DNA of 18,980 bases from Flavobacteriaceae bacterium (GTDB lineage: Bacteria; Bacteroidota; Bacteroidia; Flavobacteriales; Flavobacteriaceae): the NCBI GenBank assembly GCA_029247985.1, contig JAQWKF010000020.1:1-18980 (forward strand), in the 5' to 3' direction. Each line of letters begins with the position of its first letter. Position 1 is the stretch's first letter. The notes beneath the pieces are model-generated. The model saw only the letters and a list, made by a program, of their open reading frames with translations. It was not told the DNA's origin and ran no database searches. Positions 7,916 to 15,969 of the stretch are shown here, piece after piece. Made by a program: the position numbers and the translations under genes.

Positions 7916-8950
7916 GTGAAAAAAAAAACAACCATATACGACATTGCTACAAAGCTTAATATTACCGCTGCTACGGTATCACGTGCGTTAAACGATAGTG
8001 AGCTAATAAGTAAAAAAACCAAGAAAATGGTTTTGGAAGCTGCTGATGAGTTAAGTTATTTCAAAAACCGCCATGCTTTGGCTTTGAAAAGCGGTAGAAC
8101 AAATCAGGTTGGTTTGGTTGTCCCTTTTATTAATCGTCATTTCTTTTCAAATATTATTATGGGTGTTGAGGAAGAGTTATATCCCAAGGGTTATCAAGTA
8201 ATGATATTCCAATCAAATGAATCTGAGAGAAAAGAGAAAGATATTATTGAAGCGCTCTTGCAAAATCAAGTTGATGGCGTGCTTATTTCTGTTTCCAAAA
8301 CAACTCGAATTAAAGATCATTTCAATAAGATTATTGACAACAATTTACCCCTTATTTTTTTTGATAGAAAGGCTGATATTGAAAACTCAAGTTGTGTAGA
8401 GACAGATGATGTATTAGGGGGAAAAATTGCCACACAGCACTTGATTGACCAAGGCTGTAGCCAAATAGCTTATGTCACGGTTGATTTAAATCTTAATATA
8501 TATACGAATCGTTTTAAGGGATACAAAGAATCCTTAAAATACAACGGTATTGACTTTAGGAAAGAACTTGTGTTTCAAGCCAATAGTGATATTGCCTCTG
8601 GAAGAAAAGTAGCACGTCAAATATTGTCTAGCGATGCTAATATTGATGCTATTTTTTGCTCAAGTGACTATATAGCACTTGGTGTGATGCAAGAACTAAA
8701 AGAACAGAATGTTAGTATCCCAGATGATGTTGCAGTAGTTGGATTTAGTAACGAACCTTTTACTGAACTATTGGATTTGACATTGACTTCAATTGAGCAA
8801 AGTCCCTACGAAATGGGTAAAAGTGCTGCCCGTGTTTTCTTAGATCAAATGAATTCAAAAAATGCGAATATTGAGCACGCTATTAAACTAAAACCCAAGC
8901 TTTGCATAAGGGATTCTTCATTGAAAAATAATCGAACAATGCACAAGTAG
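7916..8950 (+). CDS. LacI-family transcriptional regulator
   Basis: 344 residues from a GTG start (7916); no in-frame ATG precedes it. An N-terminal LacI helix-turn-helix (about 6-26, TIYDIATKLNITAATVSRAL) is followed by the hinge region (NRHALALKSG, 51-60) and then a periplasmic-binding-protein-like effector domain with the usual blocks (VGLVVPFINRHFFSNIIMGV, VDGVLISVSKT, LIFFDRKAD, DAIFCSSDYIALGVMQEL, VAVVGFSNEP, LTSIEQSPYEMG). Length is typical. It sits between the two main operons, divergent from one and 63 nt ahead of the other, and both promoters carry the same inverted repeat. It is therefore the likely local regulator; a uronate or KDG-like intermediate is a probable inducer, which is inference. 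Confidence 0.93.
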   Translation: MKKKTTIYDIATKLNITAATVSRALNDSELISKKTKKMVLEAADELSYFKNRHALALKSGRTNQVGLVVPFINRHFFSNIIMGVEEELYPKGYQVMIFQSNESERKEKDIIEALLQNQVDGVLISVSKTTRIKDHFNKIIDNNLPLIFFDRKADIENSSCVETDDVLGGKIATQHLIDQGCSQIAYVTVDLNLNIYTNRFKGYKESLKYNGIDFRKELVFQANSDIASGRKVARQILSSDANIDAIFCSSDYIALGVMQELKEQNVSIPDDVAVVGFSNEPFTELLDLTLTSIEQSPYEMGKSAARVFLDQMNSKNANIEHAIKLKPKLCIRDSSLKNNRTMHK

Positions 8951-8962
8951 CTAAAAAATATA

Positions 8963-8994
8963 TTTGAAAAATGTATTCACTTTAATTACATTTG
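8963..8994 (+). promoter_or_regulatory. Putative promoter of the kduI operon
   Basis: TTTG at 8963-8966, 20-nt spacer, TACATTTG at 8987-8994: a full match to the Bacteroidetes TTTG/TAnnTTTG promoter. The end of the -7 box overlaps the first bases of the operator at 8993-9006. The kduI start codon follows at 9014, so the untranslated leader is very short. Confidence 0.7.
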
Positions 8995-9006
8995 CAATCC
9001 ATTACA
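8993..9006. promoter_or_regulatory. Putative LacI-family operator before kduI
   Basis: TGCAAT-CC-ATTACA. It matches 13 of 14 positions of the reverse complement of the site at 7838-7851 (TGCAATCCATTGCA). It overlaps the -7 promoter element and the expected transcription start, a classic position for repression. Confidence 0.68.
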
Positions 9007-9013
9007 ATTTTAT

Positions 9014-9850
9014 ATGCAATCAAAAAATACGTACTTAGCTACTAGCCCGACAGAAGCGAAAAATTTTGACACAGCTGAGTTAAGAAATCGCTTTTTAATA
9101 GGAACCATTTTCAACCCTGATCATATTACAGCCTATTATACCACTTACGACCGATACCTTGTAGGAGGCGCACAACCCGTATCCAAACCACTTGCCTTAG
9201 AGGCTATAGATGAGCTACGAGCGGATTATTTTTTGGAACGCAGAGAATTGGGTATTATTAATGTTGGTGAAACGGGTATTGTTCGCGTAGATGGTACTGC
9301 CTATACCCTTGAAAATCAAGAAGCGTTGTATGTTGGTAGAGGCGCTAAAGATGTCGTTTTTGAAAACACCTCAGGCTCTTCTCCTTTGTTTTATTACAAT
9401 TCTACCCCAGCACATAAAAGCTACCCAACTGAAAAAATATCATCTGAACGGGCACAATATGTAGAGCTCGGAGACGATAAGAATGCGAACAAAAGACGCA
9501 TAAAAAAACTTATTGTTCAAGAAATCATACCTACATGTCAGTTGCAGATGGGCCTTACCATGTTATATGAAGGAAATGTGTGGAATACCATGCCTGCACA
9601 TACGCATCTAAGAAGAATGGAAGTTTATTTTTATTTAGACATTGATGCTAACAATTCCATTTCTCATTTTATGGGTGAACCTCAAGAAACAAGACATATC
9701 TTTATGCAAAACCATCAAGCGGTAATTTCACCGTCATGGTCTATCCACAGTGGATGTGGCACTTCAAACTATTCCTTTATTTGGGGTATGGCAGGGGAAA
9801 ACTTAGATTACGGAGATATGGATGGTGTAAAAATTAACGAATTACGTTAA
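9014..9850 (+). CDS. kduI: 5-dehydro-4-deoxy-D-glucuronate isomerase
   Basis: 278 residues, the same length as the E. coli enzyme. It isomerises 5-keto-4-deoxyuronate (from unsaturated uronates) to 2,5-diketo-3-deoxygluconate in the cytoplasm. The cupin-fold zinc site is intact: His196 and His198 with Glu203 in AHTHLRRMEVYFY, and His245 in SWSIHSGCG, the same positions as in the E. coli protein. No signal peptide. First gene of the rightward operon, 3 nt before kduD, with a promoter and operator directly upstream. It supplies KduD and receives substrate made by KdgF (18113) from the sugars released by GH88 and the lyases. Confidence 0.97.
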   Translation: MQSKNTYLATSPTEAKNFDTAELRNRFLIGTIFNPDHITAYYTTYDRYLVGGAQPVSKPLALEAIDELRADYFLERRELGIINVGETGIVRVDGTAYTLENQEALYVGRGAKDVVFENTSGSSPLFYYNSTPAHKSYPTEKISSERAQYVELGDDKNANKRRIKKLIVQEIIPTCQLQMGLTMLYEGNVWNTMPAHTHLRRMEVYFYLDIDANNSISHFMGEPQETRHIFMQNHQAVISPSWSIHSGCGTSNYSFIWGMAGENLDYGDMDGVKINELR

Positions 9851-9853
9851 AAT

Positions 9854-10636
9854 ATGAATCCATTTGATCTGACAGGAAAAACAGCATTTGTTTCTGGCGC
9901 AACACACGGACTTGGTATGGCTATGGCAATAGGACTTGCAGAGGCAGGAGCCAAACTCATTATTTCAAGTACAAGCCCAGACAAGTTAAAGGGTGCTATT
10001 TATGAATACACAAAAAGGGATTTTAATGTAACTGGATATGTATTGGATGTTACCAACGATGAGCAAGTAAAAAAAGTGACTGCTGAAATTCTTAAAAAGC
10101 AACAAGTTGATATTCTTATCAATAATGCGGGTATTATTAAAAGAACTCCGGCACTTGAAATGAGCCCCGAGGACTTTAGAGCCGTCACGGATGTTCACCT
10201 TACAGGCGCTTTTCATCTAGCACAACAGTTTGCCATCCCTATGGTGTCACGTAAATCAGGAAAAATTATTAATATCTGCTCGATGATGAGTGAGTTGGGC
10301 CGTAACACAGTTAGTGCTTATGCAGCTGCCAAAGGTGGTTTGAAAATGCTTACAAGAAACTTAGCCACAGAGTGGGCCAAACACAATATACAAGTCAATG
10401 GCATAGGCCCTGGCTATTTTGAGACTTCTCAAACCGCTCCAATACGAGTAGATGGACACCCATTTAACGAGTTTATTATTAACAGAACACCTGCTGGCCG
10501 TTGGGGTAAAACAGATGACCTTAAAGGAACGGCAGTATTCCTCGCATCAAAAGCAAGTGATTTTGTAAATGGCCAAATTATTTACGTAGACGGCGGCATA
10601 TTAGCAACAATTGGAAAACCAACTAATGAGCTATGA
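9854..10636 (+). CDS. kduD: 2-dehydro-3-deoxy-D-gluconate 5-dehydrogenase (short-chain dehydrogenase)
   Basis: 260 residues, a cytoplasmic classical short-chain dehydrogenase. The Rossmann motif SGATHGLG is at 14-21, NNAG at 90-93, and the catalytic triad is Ser143, Tyr156 and Lys160 (YAAAK). The segments MNPFDLTGKTAFVSGA and QVNGIGPGYFETSQT, with the IYVDGGILATIG end, are typical of KduD. The family reduces 2,5-diketo-3-deoxygluconate to KDG with NAD(P)H. Position right after kduI supports this. It overlaps uxaC by 4 nt (ATGA). Family-level assignment is certain; KduD over a general gluconate dehydrogenase rests on the context. Confidence 0.93.
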   Translation: MNPFDLTGKTAFVSGATHGLGMAMAIGLAEAGAKLIISSTSPDKLKGAIYEYTKRDFNVTGYVLDVTNDEQVKKVTAEILKKQQVDILINNAGIIKRTPALEMSPEDFRAVTDVHLTGAFHLAQQFAIPMVSRKSGKIINICSMMSELGRNTVSAYAAAKGGLKMLTRNLATEWAKHNIQVNGIGPGYFETSQTAPIRVDGHPFNEFIINRTPAGRWGKTDDLKGTAVFLASKASDFVNGQIIYVDGGILATIGKPTNEL

Positions 10637-12051
10637 TCAGAAAACACAAATCGTTTATTGATGAAGGGTTTTTACTTGATAGTCCCTTCGCACTTGAACT
10701 TTACGTAAACTACGCTGCCAAGCTACCTATCATTGATTATCATTGTCATCTATCTCCTGCTCAAATAGCAAATGATTATCAGTTTAAAAATATAACAGAA
10801 ATATGGATTGATGGCGATCATTATAAGTGGCGTGCTATGCGGACCTTGGGCGTTGATGAGCGATACATAACGGGGGAAGCTTCACCTAAAGAGAAATTTA
10901 TTGCTTGGGCTTCTTGCGTGCCAAAGCTTATTCGTAACCCACTTTACCACTGGACACACCTTGAGCTTAAAAGATACTTCGGCATTGATGTATTGCTCAA
11001 CGCTGACAATGCAGCGGCTATTTATGAGCAAACTACTGCCTTACTACATCAAACAGAATACAGTTGCTTAAATCTCATTAAAAAATTAGGTGTTGAGATA
11101 ATATGTACGACAGATGACCCTACCGATAGTTTAGAACACCATAAAGCATTTGGTGTTAATGATTCACTTACGCTTTTGCCTGCTTTTCGTCCAGACAAGG
11201 CCATAGAAATACAGCATGAGAACTTCAATGCCTATTTAGCCAAATTGGAAACGGTTGTAGGACACAAGATAGATTCATTCAGCACACTTAAAAAAGCCTT
11301 GGATAAGCGGATGGATTACTTTGCGGCTCATGGGTGTACAATATCGGATCATGGTTTGGAACAAATTCGCTATACTGAGACCTCAGATGAAATGGCCGAT
11401 GTTGTAATGCAAAAAAAAGCTAAAGGAAAGCATTTGAACGTCAATGATCTTGAGCAATTTAAAACTGCTGTTTTGTTGTTTTTAGCAAAGGGCTATCACA
11501 AACGTGGCTGGGTACAACAATACCACCTTGGCGCATTACGTAACAATAGTAGTCGTATGCTCAGCAATTTGGGTCCTGATATGGGTTGTGACTCTATTGG
11601 AGATTTTCATCAAGCGCAAGGTCTCTCAAGGTTTTTAGATTCACTTGACACCAATAATGAGTTGGCCAAAACCATTTTATACAATTTAAACCCGGCACAA
11701 AATGCACTTTTTGCAACTATGGCAGGAAATTTTAACGATGGTAGCGTGAGTGGCAAGATTCAATATGGAGCAAGTTGGTGGTTTTTAGATCAATTGGATG
11801 GAATGCGTAAACAAATTAATAGCTTGTCAAACATGGGTGTTTTGAGCACCTTTGTTGGAATGCTTACAGATTCACGAAGCTTTATGTCTTTTCCAAGACA
11901 TGAGTACTTTAGAAGGCTGTTGTGTAATATTATCGGTGAAGATGTTGAAAAGGGGTTGTTGCCACGCGATTTAGATGCCATGGGAACCATAGTGTCCGAC
12001 ATATGTTATCACAATGCTAAATCCTATTTTAATTTTTATTCACACGAATGA
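10633..12051 (+). CDS. uxaC: Glucuronate isomerase
   Basis: 472 residues, close to the 470 of E. coli UxaC. It isomerises D-glucuronate to D-fructuronate (and galacturonate to tagaturonate) in the cytoplasm and belongs to the amidohydrolase-like TIM barrels. Visible signatures are IDYHCHLSP with His37 and His39, KWRAMRTLGV, WVQQYHLGALRNNS (about 293-306), MGCDSIGDF (317-325) and LTDSRSFMSFPRHEYFRR (411-428). Start overlaps kduD and the stop overlaps dctP, each by ATGA. Its presence means the pathway also handles saturated uronic acid, which alginate cannot supply (it contains mannuronate and guluronate). The next enzymes, fructuronate reductase and mannonate dehydratase, are not in the window. 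Confidence 0.97.
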   Translation: MIRKHKSFIDEGFLLDSPFALELYVNYAAKLPIIDYHCHLSPAQIANDYQFKNITEIWIDGDHYKWRAMRTLGVDERYITGEASPKEKFIAWASCVPKLIRNPLYHWTHLELKRYFGIDVLLNADNAAAIYEQTTALLHQTEYSCLNLIKKLGVEIICTTDDPTDSLEHHKAFGVNDSLTLLPAFRPDKAIEIQHENFNAYLAKLETVVGHKIDSFSTLKKALDKRMDYFAAHGCTISDHGLEQIRYTETSDEMADVVMQKKAKGKHLNVNDLEQFKTAVLLFLAKGYHKRGWVQQYHLGALRNNSSRMLSNLGPDMGCDSIGDFHQAQGLSRFLDSLDTNNELAKTILYNLNPAQNALFATMAGNFNDGSVSGKIQYGASWWFLDQLDGMRKQINSLSNMGVLSTFVGMLTDSRSFMSFPRHEYFRRLLCNIIGEDVEKGLLPRDLDAMGTIVSDICYHNAKSYFNFYSHE

Positions 12052-13013
12052 AAAAAGCCTTATTATATTTTTTGCTTCTCTTGTTCGTTGCATGTCAACA
12101 GGACAATAGCAAGCGTATTATTCGCTTGGGTCATGCGCTTGATACCAACCACTCTGTCCATAAGGCTATGGTAAAAATGGGGGAAGAGCTTTACCGAATT
12201 TCTTCAGGGACTATGCAAATTAAAATATATCCAAATCAACAGCTGGGTTCTGAGCGCGAATGCCTTGAATTATTACAAATAGGAAGCCTTGATATCACCA
12301 AAGTATCTACAGGTGTTCTGGAAAATTTTTCTCCCAACATGAAAGTGCTTGGGCTACCTTATTTATTCCGTGACAAAGCACATACGTTTGCAGTGTTGGA
12401 TGGCGCTATTGGTAAGCAGTTACTCAATGAAACATTATCCTTTAGGATTAAGGGCTTGGCTTATTATGATGCTGGTAGTCGAAGTTTTTATACTAAGCGT
12501 AAGCCAATTGCATCCCCATCAGATTTAAAAGGGTTAAAAATTAGAGTCATGGAAAGTGTTACAGCTATGAAAATGGTTGAAAGCATGGGTGGTTCTCCTA
12601 CGCCAATTTCATGGGGTGAGCTGTATACCTCGCTGCAACAAGAAGTGGTGGATGGCGCAGAAAATAATCCACCAAGTTTTTACCTTTCCAAGCAGTTTGA
12701 GGTGTGTAAACACTATACTCTTGACGAACATACAACCTTGCCTGATGTTTTGGTAAGTGGTTCTTATTTTTGGGACAGCTTAAACGAAAACCAAAAAGAA
12801 TGGCTCAATGAAGCAGTTGAAATTTCTGTTATTTATCAACGTCAGTTGTGGGCAGAATCCGAAGCGTATTCGCTGCGTGAACTTAAAAAAGCGGGTGTAG
12901 AAATTGTTTATCCTGACAAGAAAATGTTTGAGGACATGGTTAAGCCTGTTTACGACTATTACCGCACAAATGGGGAAATGGATATGTTGATTAATCAAAT
13001 AAAAAATCAATAG
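12048..13013 (+). CDS. dctP: TRAP transporter substrate-binding lipoprotein, DctP family
   Basis: 321 residues. The signal ends LLFVAC with Cys16, so this receptor is probably lipid-anchored rather than free in the periplasm. DctP-family features include RIIRLGHALDTNHSVHKAM, YPNQQLGSERECLELLQIGSLD and the central LKGLKIRVMES segment, where Arg166 corresponds to the carboxylate-binding arginine of TRAP receptors, followed by GGSPTPISWGELYTSLQQ and VVDGAENNPP. It captures an organic acid for the DctQM membrane unit; the neighbours suggest a uronate. It overlaps uxaC by 4 nt and is 2 nt from dctQ. Confidence 0.93.
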   Translation: MKKALLYFLLLLFVACQQDNSKRIIRLGHALDTNHSVHKAMVKMGEELYRISSGTMQIKIYPNQQLGSERECLELLQIGSLDITKVSTGVLENFSPNMKVLGLPYLFRDKAHTFAVLDGAIGKQLLNETLSFRIKGLAYYDAGSRSFYTKRKPIASPSDLKGLKIRVMESVTAMKMVESMGGSPTPISWGELYTSLQQEVVDGAENNPPSFYLSKQFEVCKHYTLDEHTTLPDVLVSGSYFWDSLNENQKEWLNEAVEISVIYQRQLWAESEAYSLRELKKAGVEIVYPDKKMFEDMVKPVYDYYRTNGEMDMLINQIKNQ

Positions 13014-13015
13014 GA

Positions 13016-13483
13016 ATGAAAGGCATGCAAAATAAATTAAATCGCATTTTGGAGATTATTTTGGTAGCCTTGCTGGGCATCATGGTGCTTAATGTAAGTT
13101 GGCAAGTTTTTTCAAGGTATGTCTTGGCAAATCCAAGCTCATTTACAGACGAATTGGCTCGCTATCTCATGATATGGTTGGGTGTTATGGGTACCGCCTA
13201 TGTTTCTGGAAAACGACTTCATGTTGCCATAGACATTCTTCCCAGTCAATTGAGTTCGTCTCGTCAAAAAGCTATGCAAAAAGTTATATTTTCGATTATC
13301 ATTTTGGCTACCGTTTTGATTTTTATCATTGGCGGCTCAAGACTTGTATATTTAAGTTATGTGCTAGGTCAAAAATCTGCCGCATTACAAATTCCACTAT
13401 ACCTTGTTTATATGTGTGTACCACTAAGCGGGGCATGTATTGTTTTTTACAAGTTCTGTGATCTAACATTAAACAAATCATAA
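13016..13483 (+). CDS. dctQ: TRAP transporter small membrane subunit, DctQ family
   Basis: 155 residues with four predicted membrane segments (about 10-32, 45-64, 86-106 and 124-147). The motif NVSWQVFSRYVLANPSSFTDELARYLMIWLGVMG is typical of DctQ (residues 25-59). It pairs with DctM in the inner membrane. A second Met at 13025 is an alternative start. The stop codon overlaps the dctM start by one base (TAATG). Confidence 0.93.
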   Translation: MKGMQNKLNRILEIILVALLGIMVLNVSWQVFSRYVLANPSSFTDELARYLMIWLGVMGTAYVSGKRLHVAIDILPSQLSSSRQKAMQKVIFSIIILATVLIFIIGGSRLVYLSYVLGQKSAALQIPLYLVYMCVPLSGACIVFYKFCDLTLNKS

Positions 13484-14778
13484 TGGAAGTTTTTTCAATA
13501 GCCGTACTGTTATTTAGTTTTTTGTTACTGCTGTCAATAGGGACACCTGTTGCTTGGAGTATTATAATATCATCGCTATTCACCCTTTTGGTAAGTGTTC
13601 CTTTTTTACCTGCATTGACTACTATTTCCCAACGCATGGCAACTGGGATAGATAGTTTTGCCTTGTTGGCTATCCCGTTTTTTATATTGTCAGGAGAGTT
13701 GATGAATAAGGGAGGCGTGGCCCACAGACTAGTTGCATTTGCCAAAGCATTGGTTGGCTTTTTACCCGGTGGTTTAGCACTTATTAATGTTATATCCGCC
13801 ATGTTAATGGGTTCTGTTGCTGGTTCTGCCATGGCATCAGCCTCTGCCATGGGAAGTATTTTAGGCCCCGAGATGGAAAAGGAAGGATACTCTAAAGGTT
13901 TTGGGGTGGCAATAAATATCACTTCTGCTACTACTGGATTGGTTATTCCACCTAGTAATATTTTAATCGTGTATTCATTGGCTAGCGGGGGCGCTTCCAT
14001 TGCAGCTTTGTTTTTAGCTGGATATATTCCTGGCATACTAACAGGCTTGTTTTTAATGGCTGTTGCTATGATATGGGCAAAAAAGAAAAACTTTAAAACA
14101 GGAAAACGGGCACCACTCAAAACAGTTTTTAGCTCTTTTGTTCGCGCATTTCCAAGTTTGATGCTACTTTTTGTGGTAATTGGTGGTATTGTTTCGGGTG
14201 TTTTTACAGCTACCGAAGCATCTGCAATTGCTGTTATTTATACTCTTGTTTTGGGATTTATTTATAAAGAAATCACGTTTAAAACGCTCCCTACTATTTT
14301 GCTAAAATCTTCTACCACAACAGCTATTGTAATGTTCTTGATAGGTGCATCCATGAGTATGTCGTGGGTATTGTCTTATGAGAATATTCCTGAAATGATA
14401 AGCAGTGGTATTTTGTCACTTAGCGATAACAAAATTGTGATACTACTGCTGATTAACTTCACCTTGTTATTTGTAGGTATTTTCATGGATATGACACCGG
14501 CAGTATTGATATTTACTCCCATTTTTCTTCCCATAGTAACCCAATTGGGAATTGATCCTGTTCATTTTGGTATCATCATGATTTTAAATTTATGTATAGG
14601 TTTATGTACACCGCCAGTCGGAAGTGTTCTTTTTGTCGGAGTTGGTGTCGCAAATACTTCCATACAAAAAGTGATCAAACCACTTATACCTTTGTTTTTA
14701 GCCATGATTGTTGCCCTTTTGTTGGTTACTTATATTCCTGCACTTTCACTCTGGCTTCCATCAATATTTGATCTGTAG
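13483..14778 (+). CDS. dctM: TRAP transporter large membrane subunit, DctM family
   Basis: 431 residues, hydrophobic throughout, consistent with the 11-12 membrane segments of the family. Signatures include LSIGTPVAWSI, FFILSGELMNKGG, MGSVAGSAMASASAMGSILG, TTGLVIPPSNILIVYS and the late MDMTPAVLIFTPIFLPI and GLCTPPVGSVLFVG. It is the sodium-coupled translocation subunit. Together with dctP and dctQ it forms a complete TRAP system between the catabolic genes and the secreted lyase, supporting import of uronate monomers. The stop at 14778 is only 19 nt before the next start. Confidence 0.95.
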   Translation: MEVFSIAVLLFSFLLLLSIGTPVAWSIIISSLFTLLVSVPFLPALTTISQRMATGIDSFALLAIPFFILSGELMNKGGVAHRLVAFAKALVGFLPGGLALINVISAMLMGSVAGSAMASASAMGSILGPEMEKEGYSKGFGVAINITSATTGLVIPPSNILIVYSLASGGASIAALFLAGYIPGILTGLFLMAVAMIWAKKKNFKTGKRAPLKTVFSSFVRAFPSLMLLFVVIGGIVSGVFTATEASAIAVIYTLVLGFIYKEITFKTLPTILLKSSTTTAIVMFLIGASMSMSWVLSYENIPEMISSGILSLSDNKIVILLLINFTLLFVGIFMDMTPAVLIFTPIFLPIVTQLGIDPVHFGIIMILNLCIGLCTPPVGSVLFVGVGVANTSIQKVIKPLIPLFLAMIVALLLVTYIPALSLWLPSIFDL

Positions 14779-14797
14779 TTTTTTACGAAAAATTCAA

Positions 14798-15910
14798 ATG
14801 AGAAAAATCTTTAACAATGCCGGTTTAGCCTTTGGCACTTCAAATATAGGAACGTTCGCTGCTGTAATACTTTCATTGTTTACATTGAGTCAAACGTGGG
14901 CACAGGAAGTTATTAAAGCAAATGGCCCTGGTAATACCTATGATGAGCTCACTGCTTTTTTGGCACCTGGTTATAACCCTATTGAGGCGCCAGATTGCAA
15001 TCACGCTAGTTTTGGAAATCATATAGACGAAGTATATGACAGCAGCCTTGGAGACAATACGTTCCGTTTTTTTATTCATGTAACTCCAGATGATGACCGC
15101 TGTATTTCAACAATTAATGACCGGCAACGTAATGAAATTAAAACCTATGACAAATCGCCTGCAAATTTAAAAGGAACGCAGGGTGAGAAAGTTATATATA
15201 AATGGGCATTTAAACTTGCTGATGGATTTCAATCTTCACCCAACTTTACGCACATTCACCAGTTAAAATCGGTCGGGGGAGACTATTCAAGTATGCCCAT
15301 GTATACGTTGACTACACGCAAGGGAACTCCAGATAAGTTGCAATTACGGTATGCTGAAACCACAAATCAAATAACCCTCAAAGAAACACAGTTAAGCTCT
15401 ATGATTGGTGTTTGGGTTGAGGTTGTTGAGCAAATTGAATACACCAGCTCCGGTTACTATTCCATTAGGTTGACCAATAAGTTAAATGGTCAAGAGTTGT
15501 TTTATTATGACAATACAGCGCTTAACGAACCAAAGATAAACTGGCGGCCAGAAGGTAGTTTTGTGCGTCCCAAATGGGGTATATATCGCAGCTTAATTAA
15601 TGCACAAGACCTTCGGGATGAGGAAGTACTGTTTTCTTATTTTAGCATTGAAGAAGTGAGTTCCTTGTCAACAGCTTCAGTAGAAAACATTAATCCGCTT
15701 GTATATCCTAACCCAACAACAGGAATATTACACATTTTAGAGACAGACGCTACGCACACGCAAATTTTTGCCATGGACGGTCAGCTGCTTATGCAGTCAA
15801 ATAGCGCGCAAATTGACCTAAGTGATTTACCGCCTTCCCTTTATTTTTTAAAAGTATTTGATAACAACAACAACTTGCTCTTAAAGCAGAAGGTGCTAAA
15901 GTCGAATTAA
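14798..15910 (+). CDS. Secreted PL28-like polysaccharide lyase with T9SS sorting domain
   Basis: 370 residues from ATG 14798; an upstream in-frame TTG at 14708 lies inside dctM and would bury the signal peptide, so the ATG is preferred. Signal peptide about 1-35 (QTWA|QE). The catalytic region (about 37-288) has a beta-rich, jelly-roll-like pattern with NDRQRNEIK (107-115), NFTHIHQLKS (149-158), LTTRKGTPDKLQLRYAE (171-187) and SFVRPKWGIYRS (254-265). From memory this resembles the PL28 ulvan lyases of Flavobacteria, which cleave next to glucuronate. The NEIK and HIHQ elements echo the RxE and QIH catalytic strands of jelly-roll lyases. Residues about 301-370 are a T9SS type A sorting domain (VYPNPTTG, then LYFLKVFDNN and a basic end). 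It closes the TRAP operon. Glucuronan lyase or another uronate lyase is possible. Confidence 0.68.
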   Translation: MRKIFNNAGLAFGTSNIGTFAAVILSLFTLSQTWAQEVIKANGPGNTYDELTAFLAPGYNPIEAPDCNHASFGNHIDEVYDSSLGDNTFRFFIHVTPDDDRCISTINDRQRNEIKTYDKSPANLKGTQGEKVIYKWAFKLADGFQSSPNFTHIHQLKSVGGDYSSMPMYTLTTRKGTPDKLQLRYAETTNQITLKETQLSSMIGVWVEVVEQIEYTSSGYYSIRLTNKLNGQELFYYDNTALNEPKINWRPEGSFVRPKWGIYRSLINAQDLRDEEVLFSYFSIEEVSSLSTASVENINPLVYPNPTTGILHILETDATHTQIFAMDGQLLMQSNSAQIDLSDLPPSLYFLKVFDNNNNLLLKQKVLKSN

Positions 15911-15922
15911 ATATAATTTGTT

Positions 15923-15951
15923 TATATTTGGAAAACCAAACTGGTTTACCA
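15923..15951 (+). promoter_or_regulatory. -7-like box followed by interleaved inverted repeats before the PL7 gene
   Basis: TATATTTG at 15923-15930 fits the Bacteroidetes TAnnTTTG box, but no matching TTTG lies about 20 nt upstream. It runs into TGG-N4-CCA-N3-TGG-N4-CCA (15929-15951), which includes the inverted repeat AAACCA-AAC-TGGTTT (15933-15947). The site differs from the TGCAAT operator and may answer to another regulator. Confidence 0.35.
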
Positions 15952-15969
15952 ATTAAGCAAATCTTTAAA

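Noticed and set aside
13326..14120. 264-residue open frame on the minus strand opposite dctQ/dctM
   Set aside because: It is antisense to well-supported TRAP membrane-subunit genes, shows no recognisable domain, and its composition mirrors the hydrophobic codons of the sense strand.
561..15910. Mobile element or integrated island ends around the middle block
   Set aside because: No transposase, integrase, tRNA or direct flanking repeats were seen; the mosaic idea rests only on gene content.
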